The position numbers and the translations under genes are program-made. Shown here piece after piece: positions 19,341 through 27,905 of a stretch of 49,939 nucleotides of DNA. Below the pieces are notes generated by a model. That model saw nothing but the letters and a program-made list of their open reading frames with translations. It had not been told where the DNA came from and ran no database searches. The stretch lies in NCBI RefSeq assembly GCF_030683065.1, contig NZ_JAUXMX010000048.1:1-49939 (forward strand). The letters run 5' to 3'. Numbering within the stretch: position 1 is the first letter of the stretch; each line of letters starts with the position of its first letter. This DNA is from Pseudomonas sp. (GTDB taxonomy: Bacteria; Pseudomonadota; Gammaproteobacteria; Pseudomonadales; Pseudomonadaceae).

Positions 19341-20411
19341 TCAAGGCCTGGGAATCTCGCTGACCTGCTGTTTGGCGGCAATCGCATCATAGGTGTCGAC
19401 TCGGTGTTGATCGGCGGCGTCGAACAAGCGCTGGCGCAGACGCTGCTGCTCATGTTGCTGATCAGCCGGACTCAGGCCGGTGCTGCGCAGCGTGGCCAGT
19501 TGCTCGCGATAAGCGCTGTAGCGCTGTTGCCAGGCGCGCTCGTTGCGTTGTTCGAGCAGCAGGCGTTCGACGGTTGACGGATCATAGGTCAAAGCCAGGG
19601 ACTGACGCACCTGCTCCTCGCTCGCCCCTTCGCGCCACAGCCGCTCGCTTTGCGCCTGCTGCATCTGCGCCTGACTGTGCCGTTCCTCGCTGGCGCGCAT
19701 GGCGGCGGGCAATTGCTCACGCAAGCGCTCCTGGGCGGCGGCTTTGTCCTGTTCACTCAAGTCTTCGCGAGCGAGTACGGCCAGACTGTCGAGGGTATAA
19801 CGCGAGTAGGCCTCCTCGGCACCGAACAGGGCTTCCACCGCCCCAGGGGAAAAGTGGTTACGGCGCAGCTGAGCCAAGCTGTCGAAGGCCTGCTGCAATG
19901 CCACCAGCTGCGCCTGCGGCAGGGCTTGCTGGTGGGCGCTCAGCGGTTGCTGCAGCAGCGCCAGGCTGGCGCGCTTGTACTCCAGATAATCGCCAAGCAA
20001 GCCGATCAGCTGACCCAGTGCCGGCTCCTGCAGACGCCCGCCGGCATCCGCCAGCAGCGCCTCGATCGAGGCATCGAGCCCGGCCTGGTCGACAGCACTG
20101 AGGAAGTAATCGAAATAGTCGCGCAGCGCCAGGTTGAGCTGCAGATTGCCGGCGCTATCAGCCTGCAACCCGCCATCGACCTCGGTCCCGCTCATGCCCG
20201 GCAATACTGCCGGCGGCATGGCCTGGGCGGCAGCAGTTGGCACAGGCTGATGCTGCACGGGGCTGGCAATCAGCGGAGCGACAGGCTCAGCCTGGCTGGC
20301 CGAGTCGGCCTGGACCATGACCGGCTCCGGCCATTGCCAATAGAGGATCAGCCCGGCAGTGGTGAGACCCAGCAGAGTCAGCAGGGCGAGGGAGCGGATC
20401 GGCAAGGGCAT
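19341..20411 (-). CDS. lifO: Lipase-specific foldase (Lif)
   Basis: This 356-residue steric chaperone has an N-terminal membrane anchor (about 6-25, LALLTLLGLTTAGLILYW), a proline/alanine-rich linker to about 75, and an all-helical folding domain. The foldase signature RxxFDYFLSA is at residues 97-106 (RDYFDYFLSA). The charged helical C-terminal half matches the family. It folds the LipA lipase in the periplasm before type II secretion. GGAGG lies 4 bases from the ATG. It is 47 bases downstream of lipA in the same orientation. Confidence 0.96.
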   Translation of the reverse strand: MPLPIRSLALLTLLGLTTAGLILYWQWPEPVMVQADSASQAEPVAPLIASPVQHQPVPTAAAQAMPPAVLPGMSGTEVDGGLQADSAGNLQLNLALRDYFDYFLSAVDQAGLDASIEALLADAGGRLQEPALGQLIGLLGDYLEYKRASLALLQQPLSAHQQALPQAQLVALQQAFDSLAQLRRNHFSPGAVEALFGAEEAYSRYTLDSLAVLAREDLSEQDKAAAQERLREQLPAAMRASEERHSQAQMQQAQSERLWREGASEEQVRQSLALTYDPSTVERLLLEQRNERAWQQRYSAYREQLATLRSTGLSPADQQHEQQRLRQRLFDAADQHRVDTYDAIAAKQQVSEIPRP

Positions 20412-20458
20412 GCGACCTCCAGGACGGGCTGTCTAGCAGCCCGCAAGCGTGGCAAGGA

Positions 20459-21385
20459 TCAGACGCCTTTGTTCTTCAGGCGATTGGCATGCTGGCGATA
20501 CAGCGATACCGGCTCGGTCCAGCCGCGGATGCCGAACAGGTGGTTGATCGCATCGACGTGGTTCATGTTGTAGCTGTCGCCAAGCACCTGACCCAGGTAA
20601 GTCGCACAGACCCCGACCAGACCGTCGTTCTTCTCGCTGCCGAAGGCCAGACCGGTGATGGCCAGGAACGGATCGACCGCATCGAAAATATTGGTGTAGG
20701 CCGAGTTACCAGTCCAGGAAAAGTAACGGATGTTGTAGCCGCGCACAGTGTGCACTTCGGTGGATTTGGCGCAGTAGCTGGCATTGTTCACCCCCCACGG
20801 ATGGCGGCTGTTGAGGGCCGTGGTGCCAGGGGTGGTCAGGGTTTCCAGGGCGGCCAGACCGTTCTGCGAATTGCTGCTGCCGGACAGCAGGTTGATCACC
20901 GCGCCCAGGGCATTGGCGATGGCAGTGGCGCCGCCTTCGATGGCGCCGTTTGGCGGGATCACCCCGCGCACCACGTCGGCGACTTTCGAGCCCTTGTTGA
21001 CGCCGTTGATCGAGGTCACCGAAGCGACCAGGTCCGGACGCAGGGAAGCGGCCACCCGCGCGGTTGGCGAGCCCTGGCTGTGGCCGATCAGGTTGACCTT
21101 GCCGCCGTTGGCGCCGGCCCAAGGCACGATCTGCCGGGCCAGTTCGGCGCCGCGCTGCTCGCTGTCGTTGAACGCGGCAACGCTGGCGACATAAACCTTG
21201 GCGCCGTCGCGTTCGAGGTTCCAGGGGATGGTATGGAAGTAGTTGACCAGGCCGCCGATGGTGTTGAAACCGGTGACGCCGTGCACCAGCACGATCGGGT
21301 ACTTGGTTTTGGTGTAGTCGGCCTGGGCTTCGACGGCGCCGACCAGGGCCACGGCAGCTAGAGCAGTGCAAAGAACGCGACGCAT
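20459..21385 (-). CDS. lipA: Triacylglycerol lipase, family I.1
   Basis: This 308-residue secreted lipase hydrolyses long-chain triacylglycerols. The signal peptide (LCTALAAVALVGAVEA) is cut after AQA at about residue 22. The nucleophile S103 lies in GHSQG; the other triad members are D254 (SEKNDG) and H276 (NHVD). Cysteines 205 and 260 fit the single disulfide of Pseudomonas family I.1 lipases, and mature numbering is within a few residues of the P. aeruginosa enzyme. The ATG at 21385 is chosen because GGAGG lies 5 bases upstream. Folding needs the foldase encoded next. A strong hairpin lies in its leader. Confidence 0.96.
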   Translation of the reverse strand: MRRVLCTALAAVALVGAVEAQADYTKTKYPIVLVHGVTGFNTIGGLVNYFHTIPWNLERDGAKVYVASVAAFNDSEQRGAELARQIVPWAGANGGKVNLIGHSQGSPTARVAASLRPDLVASVTSINGVNKGSKVADVVRGVIPPNGAIEGGATAIANALGAVINLLSGSSNSQNGLAALETLTTPGTTALNSRHPWGVNNASYCAKSTEVHTVRGYNIRYFSWTGNSAYTNIFDAVDPFLAITGLAFGSEKNDGLVGVCATYLGQVLGDSYNMNHVDAINHLFGIRGWTEPVSLYRQHANRLKNKGV

Positions 21386-21407
21386 GGGTGCCTCCATTAT
21401 TTTTATT

Positions 21408-21443
21408 GTGGGCACGCCGGGAGACTGCGTCCGGCGTGCCCAC
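21408..21443 (-). promoter_or_regulatory. Strong hairpin in the lipA leader / gpx-lipA spacer
   Basis: GTGGGCACGCCGG (21408-21420) and CCGGCGTGCCCAC (21431-21443) form a perfect 13-bp stem with a 10-base loop, ending 22 bases before the lipA start. A second smaller hairpin (CCCATC 21469-21474 with GATGGG 21480-21485) lies between it and the glutathione peroxidase stop. No T tract follows on the minus strand, so it could be a poor terminator for the upstream gene or a regulatory leader for lipA. Confidence 0.5.
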
Positions 21444-21508
21444 ACTTTAAGGAGGCGTGAATGACCCGCCCATCGCCCAGATGGGTGAAGGACGAACCTG
21501 GCTGCCGT

Positions 21509-22060
21509 TCAAGGCGTCGAGGCGATGGCCTGTTCCACAGCCGCGATCAATGCCGGATCATCTGGCTGGGTGCCACTAGAGAAGCTGGCGATCACCTTAC
21601 CCTGACGATCAACCACGTACTTGGTGAAGTTCCAGCGCGGCGCTTGGCTCTGGGCTGCCAGTTCCTTGAACAGCGGAATTGCTTCGGTGCCGGTAACTGA
21701 CTGGGATTCGCTCATGCTAAAGGTTACGCCGTAGTTGACGTAACAGACCGTGGCGGTTTCCTCGGCATCGTCCGACTCCTGCTTGAAGTCATCCGAGGGC
21801 ACACCCAGGACTTGCAGGCCCTGGCCCTTGTAGCGCTGATACAACGCCTCCAGCCCTTTGAACTGCGGGGCGAAGCCGCAGAAGCTGGCGGTATTGACCA
21901 CCACCAGCGGCTTGCCGGCAAACTGGCTGCACAGGTCGATACTGTTCTTGCTACGCAGCATGGGCAACTCGCCTTGCAGCATAAGCGGACACTCGGCCGC
22001 CCAACTTGGCAACGCCAGGCCAGAGAGGGTAAAAAGCAGGACAAGGGCACGCAGTGACAT
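21509..22060 (-). CDS. Exported glutathione peroxidase-family protein
   Basis: This 183-residue thiol peroxidase has a signal peptide ([19 protein letters not shown]). The catalytic cysteine is C61 in NTASFCGF (cysteine where vertebrate enzymes have selenocysteine). The conserved tryptophan-asparagine pair is in PRWNFTKY near 147. It should reduce hydroperoxides in the periplasm, probably using thioredoxin-like donors. GGAGG 7 bases before the ATG at 22060 fixes the start; an earlier in-frame start would overlap it. It lies upstream of lipA on the same strand, 123 bases away. Confidence 0.9.
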   Translation of the reverse strand: MSLRALVLLFTLSGLALPSWAAECPLMLQGELPMLRSKNSIDLCSQFAGKPLVVVNTASFCGFAPQFKGLEALYQRYKGQGLQVLGVPSDDFKQESDDAEETATVCYVNYGVTFSMSESQSVTGTEAIPLFKELAAQSQAPRWNFTKYVVDRQGKVIASFSSGTQPDDPALIAAVEQAIASTP

Positions 22061-22269
22061 GGGTAACACCTCCAAAAGAAGCCAAGGCGCAACGCTACTC
22101 GCAAGCCCTGCAGACGGCAATCAACGAGACGCCCTGGAACAAGGCTTTTCCGCGTATCAGCAACCATTACATAGCGCCCAAGGCTAGCGCCTTTAATAGT
22201 CGGCTAGCAGCCCGATAATCGATGTATTCACCCCAAGACGAGCACGCAGGTAACGGACTGCTCGGCGAC

Positions 22270-23412
22270 TCAGGAGAAAGTCGGACCCGCAGCAGGATCG
22301 AGCAGACCTTGCAGGCCATCGAGCAAACGATTGTTAAGCAGTTCGGTCTTATCCAGACGTGCCATGTCGAAACGTGGATCCAGGGCGAAACCGCCCCTGA
22401 GCAACTCCTGTAGACCGTTGCGACTGTTCTCAAGCAAATCATTGCTAGCGCGCAACGCCTCGAGTAGCCCCTTTGCATAATCAATCAGCGGCGCGTTAAC
22501 CGCACTGGCCGCCTGACCACCCTGCTCGGCCACGGCGCTGTATGCATCGGTCGCCTGGCGAACGCTGCTCTGGGTCAAGCGCAGGGACATTGAAGCCAGC
22601 TGCTCGCCATCCATATCCAGCGCCATGGCGCGATCGAAGGCGCCGGCTAAATCGCCGGAATAGAAGGTGTCGGAGAGATCCTGCACCTGGGCAAAAAGCT
22701 TACCCAAGGCCGCACGTTCCTGCTCGTCCAGCTCGCCTTCGACGCTAACCTGCCAGGCGCCGATCTGCACACTGCCGGACTGACTGCTGGCGATCAGCGA
22801 GGTATTACTGCCATTGCTACTGGCGGCAACACTGGTTTGCGACCAACTGGCCGACGCCTGAGCGATGGATATACGCAGGCGATCGCCATCGCGGGTAGTC
22901 ACCGCCATCTCGAAGGTTTGTGCAACGGCGGCGAACCGCTCGCTAGAGGCTGCGACCTGGCTATTGCTGGTGGCTTCTAATGCGCTCGGGTCGAAGCGTT
23001 TACCGAGGTCGCCCAAGCCATTCTGGATACGCTGGTAGGTGTCGTCGATGTCTGCCGCTACTTTGCCTTGCAACACGCCCATGCCATCGAGAATCTTGCG
23101 CGCCTCGGCAAAGCCTTTTTCCACCCCATCACGCGCCTGAGTCATTAGCGCCTCTAGCTTGGCGGGATCGGCGCCAGCGGCTGCCTCACTGTGCAGACGT
23201 TGCTCGATAAAACCGAGAACCACCGCAGCAACCTTTTCCGGGCTAAAGGCATCTGCCTTCTTGCCACTTAGCGCACCGGGTTCCAGACCAAGCCGATCAG
23301 TCAGCCGGTTGGCCAGCGTCTGCTGCGCATCAGCAGCATTACGCATAGTTGTTGGATGGCTCTGCAGTGAAGAACGCGAAGCCGGCGATGCAAGGGAGGC
23401 CAGAGGGTTCAT
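22270..23412 (-). CDS. DUF5610 domain protein
   Basis: This protein of about 380 residues starts MNPLASLASPASR, with a serine/alanine-rich, flexible N-terminus and no signal peptide. The first helical region (VAAVVLGFIEQRLHSEAAAG through DIDDTYQRIQNGL, about 55-140) fits the DUF5610 family seen in Pseudomonas and Shewanella. The middle is serine- and glutamine-rich (SASWSQTSVAASSNGSNTS), and the C-terminal half is helical. The function is unknown. I chose the ATG at 23412; a TTG six codons upstream is an alternative, and neither has a clear ribosome-binding site. A 209-base gap separates it from the peroxidase gene. Confidence 0.75.
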   Translation of the reverse strand: MNPLASLASPASRSSLQSHPTTMRNAADAQQTLANRLTDRLGLEPGALSGKKADAFSPEKVAAVVLGFIEQRLHSEAAAGADPAKLEALMTQARDGVEKGFAEARKILDGMGVLQGKVAADIDDTYQRIQNGLGDLGKRFDPSALEATSNSQVAASSERFAAVAQTFEMAVTTRDGDRLRISIAQASASWSQTSVAASSNGSNTSLIASSQSGSVQIGAWQVSVEGELDEQERAALGKLFAQVQDLSDTFYSGDLAGAFDRAMALDMDGEQLASMSLRLTQSSVRQATDAYSAVAEQGGQAASAVNAPLIDYAKGLLEALRASNDLLENSRNGLQELLRGGFALDPRFDMARLDKTELLNNRLLDGLQGLLDPAAGPTFS

Positions 23413-23739
23413 GACAAGGTACCAAGGCAAGATATCTACTCAGTTGACGGCCGCGTGCAGACAAACTTGAGTAACCCGCGGGTATTGGCTGACCAACGGC
23501 GTGCAGGTTGAAAAAATCCGGCTTTAAGCCAACTCCATCGAGATGGCCGAGGTCGACTCATTGCGCTGACGGCCTGAACCACCGCCCAATACAGACTCAC
23601 CAGTCACGCGTAAGTAACTGATAAATAAGGAGTGCAGACTAAAGTCTAAAGGCTAGCCCGGCGCACTCGTGGTTTATTCCGCAATGCCGTAACAGGTCAG
23701 TCATGTGCCGGCTCGCACACCACCATGGAGACAATAATA
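23413..23739. other. Divergent spacer before oprD
   Basis: This 327-base region should hold promoters for the DUF5610 gene (minus) and the porin gene (plus). I see no open frame worth calling and no clear operator. A short AT-rich stretch lies at about 23610-23650 (ACTGATAAATAAGGAG). GGAGA at 23728 serves oprD. Confidence 0.4.
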
Positions 23740-25002
23740 ATGAGTACAACGCGCCTCGCCCAAGCAGTGGCCTTCGCCACCCTGGGCGCCAGCCTCACAC
23801 TACCGTCCCTGGCTCACGCCGAATTCATCAAAGACAGCAAAGCCAGCCTGGAGCTGCGCAACTTCTATATGAATCGCGATTTCCGCAACTCAGCGGCGGA
23901 CAAGCAATCAAAGGCCGAAGAATGGGCCCAAGGCGCCATCCTCAAGATCGAGTCGGGTTTTACTGAAGGCACCGTGGGCTTTGGTCTGGATGCCTATGCG
24001 GGCCTGGGTCTGAAACTCGACTCGTCGGATGATCGTGCCGGTACTGGATTGCTGCCTAACTCCTTTAACAATGAAGGCCCTGGCGAATACTCCGAGGCCA
24101 CTGCGGCGCTCAAAGTTAAAATGTCAAAGACCGTGGCCAAGGTCGGTGGTCTGATGCCGAAACTGCCAATCGTTTCTTCGGGTGACTCGCGCTTGCTGCC
24201 GCAGGTTTTCAACGGTGGCATGATCAATTCCCAGGAAATCGATGGCCTGAGCCTCAATGGTGGTCAACTGCGTGAGGTGAACTTCCGCAACTCCACCGAT
24301 AGCCAGGACATTACTGCCACCAACTTTAGTGGTACCAATTTTCCAGGTGTGCAGAGTGACCGCTACAACTTCGCTGGCGGCGATTACAAGTTCAACAGCG
24401 GCAACACCACGGTGGGCCTGTGGTACGGCGAGCTGGAAGACATCTACGACCAGAAGCTTTACAACCTAGTGCACATTCAGCCGATCGGCGACTGGAAGCT
24501 CGGTGCCAACCTGGCGTACTTCGACTCCCAAGACAATGGCAAGAAATTGGCCGGCAAGCTGGATAACGACCTGACTTCAGTCAACCTCTGGGCTGGCCTG
24601 GGTGCGCACACCTTCCGCCTGGGTTATCAGGAAGTCGGCGGCGACAACGCCTTTCCCTTCCTCAGCGAGACCGACCCCTACATCGTCAACTACCTGCAGA
24701 TCCTCGATTTCACCCGCAAGGACGAGAAATCCTGGCAGGCGCGCTACGACATCAACTTCGCCACCTATGGCGTACCCGGCCTGACGGCCTTCGTACGTTA
24801 TGTAACCGGCGATGGTTTCGAGGTCGCAAACCAGAACGGTAAAGAGTGGGAACGCGACTTGGATATCAGCTACGTTGTTCAGGAAGGCCCCCTGAAAAAC
24901 CTCGGCGTGCGCTGGCGTAATGCCATGGTGCGCTCCGACGCCAGCACCGGTGAGCTCGACGAAAACCGCCTGATCGTCAGCTACAGCATTCCGCTGCTGT
25001 AA
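23740..25002 (+). CDS. OprD-family outer membrane porin
   Basis: This 420-residue outer membrane channel has a signal peptide cut after AHA near residue 27. The mature part starts EFIKDSKASLELRNFYMNRDF, an OprD hallmark, and continues with alternating beta strands: the GLMPKLPIVSSGDSRLLPQ segment, KFNSGNTTVGLWYGELEDIYDQ, and a final strand ENRLIVSYSIPLL ending in an aliphatic residue as outer-membrane assembly requires. Members take up amino acids, aromatic acids or other small substrates; the substrate here is undetermined. The ATG at 23740 is preceded by GGAGA at a good distance. It ends at a bidirectional terminator. Confidence 0.94.
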   Translation: MSTTRLAQAVAFATLGASLTLPSLAHAEFIKDSKASLELRNFYMNRDFRNSAADKQSKAEEWAQGAILKIESGFTEGTVGFGLDAYAGLGLKLDSSDDRAGTGLLPNSFNNEGPGEYSEATAALKVKMSKTVAKVGGLMPKLPIVSSGDSRLLPQVFNGGMINSQEIDGLSLNGGQLREVNFRNSTDSQDITATNFSGTNFPGVQSDRYNFAGGDYKFNSGNTTVGLWYGELEDIYDQKLYNLVHIQPIGDWKLGANLAYFDSQDNGKKLAGKLDNDLTSVNLWAGLGAHTFRLGYQEVGGDNAFPFLSETDPYIVNYLQILDFTRKDEKSWQARYDINFATYGVPGLTAFVRYVTGDGFEVANQNGKEWERDLDISYVVQEGPLKNLGVRWRNAMVRSDASTGELDENRLIVSYSIPLL

Positions 25003-25015
25003 TCTGACTGAAAAC

Positions 25016-25048
25016 AAAAAGCCCGCGCTCATTCGAGCCGGGCTTTTT
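25016..25048. terminator. Bidirectional Rho-independent terminator
   Basis: AAAAAGCCCG (25016-25025) and CGGGCTTTTT (25039-25048) form a perfect 10-bp stem with A and T tracts on the two sides. It serves the convergent oprD and ammonium transporter genes. Confidence 0.92.
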
Positions 25049-25067
25049 GCGTTTTGCAATGCCTTGA

Positions 25068-26276
25068 TCAGTCTTGGCTAAGCGAGCCGATCTTGTGGAT
25101 GGACAGGTCGGCGCCATTGAACTCGTCTTCCTGACTCAGGCGAATGCCGACCAGCGCCTTGAGCGCGCCATACACCAGCAAACCACCCAGCAACGCCACC
25201 ACTACGCCCAGCGCGCTGCCGACCAGTTGACTGCTCAGACTGACGCCACCCAGACCGCCCAACGCCTGCTGACCGAAGATCCCGCAGGCGATCCCGCCCC
25301 ACACGCCACACAAACCGTGCAACGGCCAGACGCCGAGTACGTCATCGATCTTCCATTTGACCTGGGTCGCGGTGAACGCCCAGACGAACAGGGCTCCGGC
25401 GATGGCGCCAGTGGCCAGGGCGCCGACCGGGTGCATCAGGTCGGAGCCGGCGCAGACCGCCACCAATCCGGCTAACGGGCCGTTGTGCAGAAAGCCCGGG
25501 TCATTGCGCCCAACCAGCAAAGCCGCCACCGTACCGCCAACCATCGCCATCAGCGTATTGACCGCTACCAGGCCGCTGACGCTGCCGAGGGTCTGCGCAC
25601 TCATGACGTTGAAACCAAACCAGCCGATGATCAGAATCCACGAACCCAGGGCGAGAAACGGAATATTCGACGGCGCGAATGCCACCAGCTTGCCGTCGCG
25701 ATAGCGCCCGTTACGCCGCCCCAGCAACAGCACTGCACCCAGGGCCAGCCAGCCGCCCATCGCATGCACCACCACCGAACCGGCAAAGTCATGGAAAGGC
25801 GCACCAAACTGCGCCGCAAGCCAATCCTGAACGCCATAGTTACCGTTCCAGATCACGCCCTCGAAGAACGGGTAGATGAAGGCGACGATCAGAACAGTGG
25901 CGCACAGTTGCGGACCAAACCGCGCCCGTTCGGCGATACCACCGGAGATGATCGCCGGGATCGCTGCAGCGAAGGTCATCAGAAAGAAGAACTTGACCAA
26001 GGCATAACCGTTGCCTTCGATCAGCACGTTTGCCGGTTCGAGGAACGTCACACCGTAGGCGATCCAGTAGCCTATAAAGAAATAGGCCAGCGCCGAAACA
26101 GCAAAGTCGGAGAGTATTTTCGACAACGCGTTGACCTGATTCTTCTGCCGTACCGTGCCCACCTCAAGAAAGGCGAAACCGGCATGCATGGCCAGCACCA
26201 TCACCGCACCAAGCAGAATAAACAGGGTATTGGAGCCGTGAATCAAGGTTTCCACAGCACTATTGATATTTTCCAT
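25068..26276 (-). CDS. amt: Ammonium transporter (Amt family)
   Basis: This protein of about 402 residues has eleven predicted membrane helices. Amt landmarks include FAFLEVGTVRQKNQVNAL near the N-terminus, FEGVIWNGNYGVQDW, DFAGSVVVHAMGGWLALG with a pore histidine, and the second pore histidine in GVWPLHGLCGVWGG. It conducts ammonium across the inner membrane. The C-terminal tail (NGADLSIHKIGSLSQD) resembles the PII-contact tail. The start MENINSAVETLIHG at 26276 is chosen because the upstream in-frame extension is polar and lies in spacer; GGAG is 12 bases upstream, which is rather far. No glnK is beside it, so it is probably not the main amtB copy. Confidence 0.92.
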   Translation of the reverse strand: MENINSAVETLIHGSNTLFILLGAVMVLAMHAGFAFLEVGTVRQKNQVNALSKILSDFAVSALAYFFIGYWIAYGVTFLEPANVLIEGNGYALVKFFFLMTFAAAIPAIISGGIAERARFGPQLCATVLIVAFIYPFFEGVIWNGNYGVQDWLAAQFGAPFHDFAGSVVVHAMGGWLALGAVLLLGRRNGRYRDGKLVAFAPSNIPFLALGSWILIIGWFGFNVMSAQTLGSVSGLVAVNTLMAMVGGTVAALLVGRNDPGFLHNGPLAGLVAVCAGSDLMHPVGALATGAIAGALFVWAFTATQVKWKIDDVLGVWPLHGLCGVWGGIACGIFGQQALGGLGGVSLSSQLVGSALGVVVALLGGLLVYGALKALVGIRLSQEDEFNGADLSIHKIGSLSQD

Positions 26277-26658
26277 CGGCAAAGAAAACTCCGTATTTAG
26301 GGAAAAAGCACCAAAGCGGATCACCGGAGGCTGCATGCGCACCATCTGGCAGCACAGCGACCGGTCCACTTCACCCAAGACAGCCTTACAAGGCTCTGAA
26401 ACAGAGCCTGTCAAAACTGCCAGGAAGGTACTTAATCTATATTTATTAGTGGCTTATCAATGCACCATGGCGTCCAGGCCAACCCTTGGCAGGCCCTATA
26501 AAAGAGCACATCGACAAGGGCGCGCACCAGCACATAGCAAACGCTGTACCAGCATCTGATTAGTCCGTTTCCGCCCGGCGACATAAAGGAATGAACCCAA
26601 CCCCCCGAACAGCACTCGAAGCTCTTACACTGAACAAAACTGCTCAAGGAGAGACCCG
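26277..26658. other. 382-base divergent spacer
   Basis: It lies between the ammonium transporter (minus) and the DUF883 gene (plus). No gene is supported. It has a small inverted motif, GGCTCTGAAACAGAGCC (26391-26407), and an AT-rich patch at 26432-26460. I looked for a sigma-54 promoter for the transporter and did not find one that fits the spacing. Confidence 0.4.
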
Positions 26659-26976
26659 ATGCCACGTAAAAACGCCAGCACAACCAGCCAGGATGATCTG
26701 CTCAACGAATTTCAGGCACTGGTTACCGATACCGAAAAACTGCTGCAGCACTCAGCCAGCCTGGTAGGCGAGCAAGCTGAAGAGCTTCGCGAACAGATTC
26801 GCACCAGCCTGGGCCGCGCTCGCTCCACCTTGCACAATGCAGAAGATTCGTTGCGTGACCGCGGCAGGGCTGCAGTCCAGGCCACCGAAGGTTATGTGCA
26901 GACGCATCCGTGGCAAACTCTGGGCGTTGCCGCCGCCATAGGCTTGCTGTTGGGCATGCTGATCACGCGGCGCTGA
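26659..26976 (+). CDS. yqjD: DUF883 family protein (YqjD/ElaB-like)
   Basis: This 105-residue protein has a long charged amphipathic helix (about 10-78), then a single C-terminal membrane helix with glycine-zipper character (WQTLGVAAAIGLLLGMLITRR). E. coli YqjD and ElaB are tail-anchored and bind ribosomes in stationary phase; the same role here is inference. AAGGAG lies 7 bases upstream. It is first of three closely spaced genes. Confidence 0.9.
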   Translation: MPRKNASTTSQDDLLNEFQALVTDTEKLLQHSASLVGEQAEELREQIRTSLGRARSTLHNAEDSLRDRGRAAVQATEGYVQTHPWQTLGVAAAIGLLLGMLITRR

Positions 26977-26987
26977 AGAGAGAAGAC

Positions 26988-27374
26988 ATGGACGCCACAA
27001 CACCACCTTCCACACCTAGCCGCGGCAGTTCACCGCGGCGTTTTGGCGGTGCCCTGCTGGGTTTATTGCAGGGTCATATCGCACTGTTCGGCGAAGAACT
27101 CAAAGAGCAGCAAAGCCACACGCTTCGCCTGCTGGTGCTAACCAGCCTGAGCCTGGTGTTTGGCTTGCTACTGGTGATTGGCCTGTCCGCTGCGCTGCTG
27201 ATCAACTTCTGGGACAGCCATCGGCTGACCGTGATCATCGCTTTGTGCGCAGCCTATACCCTGGGTCTGCTGGTTTGCCTGCTGCGCTTGCTGGCACACC
27301 TGCGCAATGCCCCTCCACCGTTCAGTGCCAGCCTCGAAGAACTGGCCCGCGACCGCGAGCAACTGCTGCCATGA
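26988..27374 (+). CDS. yqjE: YqjE-like phage-holin-family membrane protein
   Basis: This 128-residue protein has a short cytoplasmic start, then GALLGLLQGHIALFGEELKEQQ. Two membrane helices follow: LLVLTSLSLVFGLLLVIGLSAALL (about 48-72) and LTVIIALCAAYTLGLLVCLLRLL (about 80-103). It belongs to the YqjE/holin-superfamily-III group, which sits with YqjD and YqjK in enterics. The ATG at 26988 lies 11 bases after the previous stop. Its stop overlaps the next start. Confidence 0.85.
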   Translation: MDATTPPSTPSRGSSPRRFGGALLGLLQGHIALFGEELKEQQSHTLRLLVLTSLSLVFGLLLVIGLSAALLINFWDSHRLTVIIALCAAYTLGLLVCLLRLLAHLRNAPPPFSASLEELARDREQLLP

Positions 27375-27706
27375 GCCTACCTGAACTGCCCGCCAAAGCC
27401 TCGCGCAGCGAGTTGCGCAAAGCCATGTTGCGCCTGCGCCTGGAAATGCATCGCCAGGAACTGCGCCACGAAACCCTGGTAATGCTCCAGCCGCTGCGGC
27501 AGGCGCAGTATTTCAGCAGCCATTGGCGCGAAGAGCTGGGCAACAGTAACGCACCACTGTGGGTCGCCGGTGGCGCTCTGTTATTGGCGACGCTGGGCGT
27601 ACGTCGTGGCAACTGGCGCCGCTGGCTGCGTATTGCCCTGATAGCTTTCCCGCTGCTAAGGCGTAACCCGCCACGCGACGCTGACAGCCAGGCAAAAGCC
27701 CCCTAA
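27371..27706 (+). CDS. YqjK-like membrane protein
   Basis: This 111-residue protein has a basic helical N-terminal half (SRSELRKAMLRLRLEMHRQELRHE) and a short hydrophobic segment (LWVAGGALLLATLGV, about 65-79), with a basic C-terminus. Length, position and composition match YqjK-type proteins. The ATG overlaps the previous stop as ATGA, so it is translationally coupled. Function unknown. It is followed by a good terminator. Confidence 0.75.
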   Translation: MSLPELPAKASRSELRKAMLRLRLEMHRQELRHETLVMLQPLRQAQYFSSHWREELGNSNAPLWVAGGALLLATLGVRRGNWRRWLRIALIAFPLLRRNPPRDADSQAKAP

Positions 27707-27728
27707 GTGTTTACCTAGCTGAACCATA

Positions 27729-27753
27729 ACGCCGCAATTCGCGGCGTTTTGTT
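27729..27753 (+). terminator. Rho-independent terminator of the yqjD-like operon
   Basis: ACGCCGC (27729-27735) pairs with GCGGCGT (27741-27747) around AATTC, and is followed by TTTTGTT. It lies 22 bases past the stop of the third gene. Confidence 0.85.
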
Positions 27754-27905
27754 GCACGCCCATCAACGCAGCAAGTACCCGCACAGCCCCGTAACACCAT
27801 TGGCCACCTGCACAATCAATCGACAGGGATGCCCTACAGCGCTTGCAGCCGATCGCGCGAACCCCGAAGCTAGCGACATCAGCCACTGAATGGCGAGGAC
27901 TGGCC

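Noticed and set aside
25485..26300. A 271-codon open frame opposite the ammonium transporter
   Set aside because: It is antisense to conserved membrane helices; its composition is that of a reverse-frame artefact.
26320..26350. Possible sigma-54 promoter for the ammonium transporter
   Set aside because: The GG and GC elements are not 10 bases apart, so the consensus is not met.
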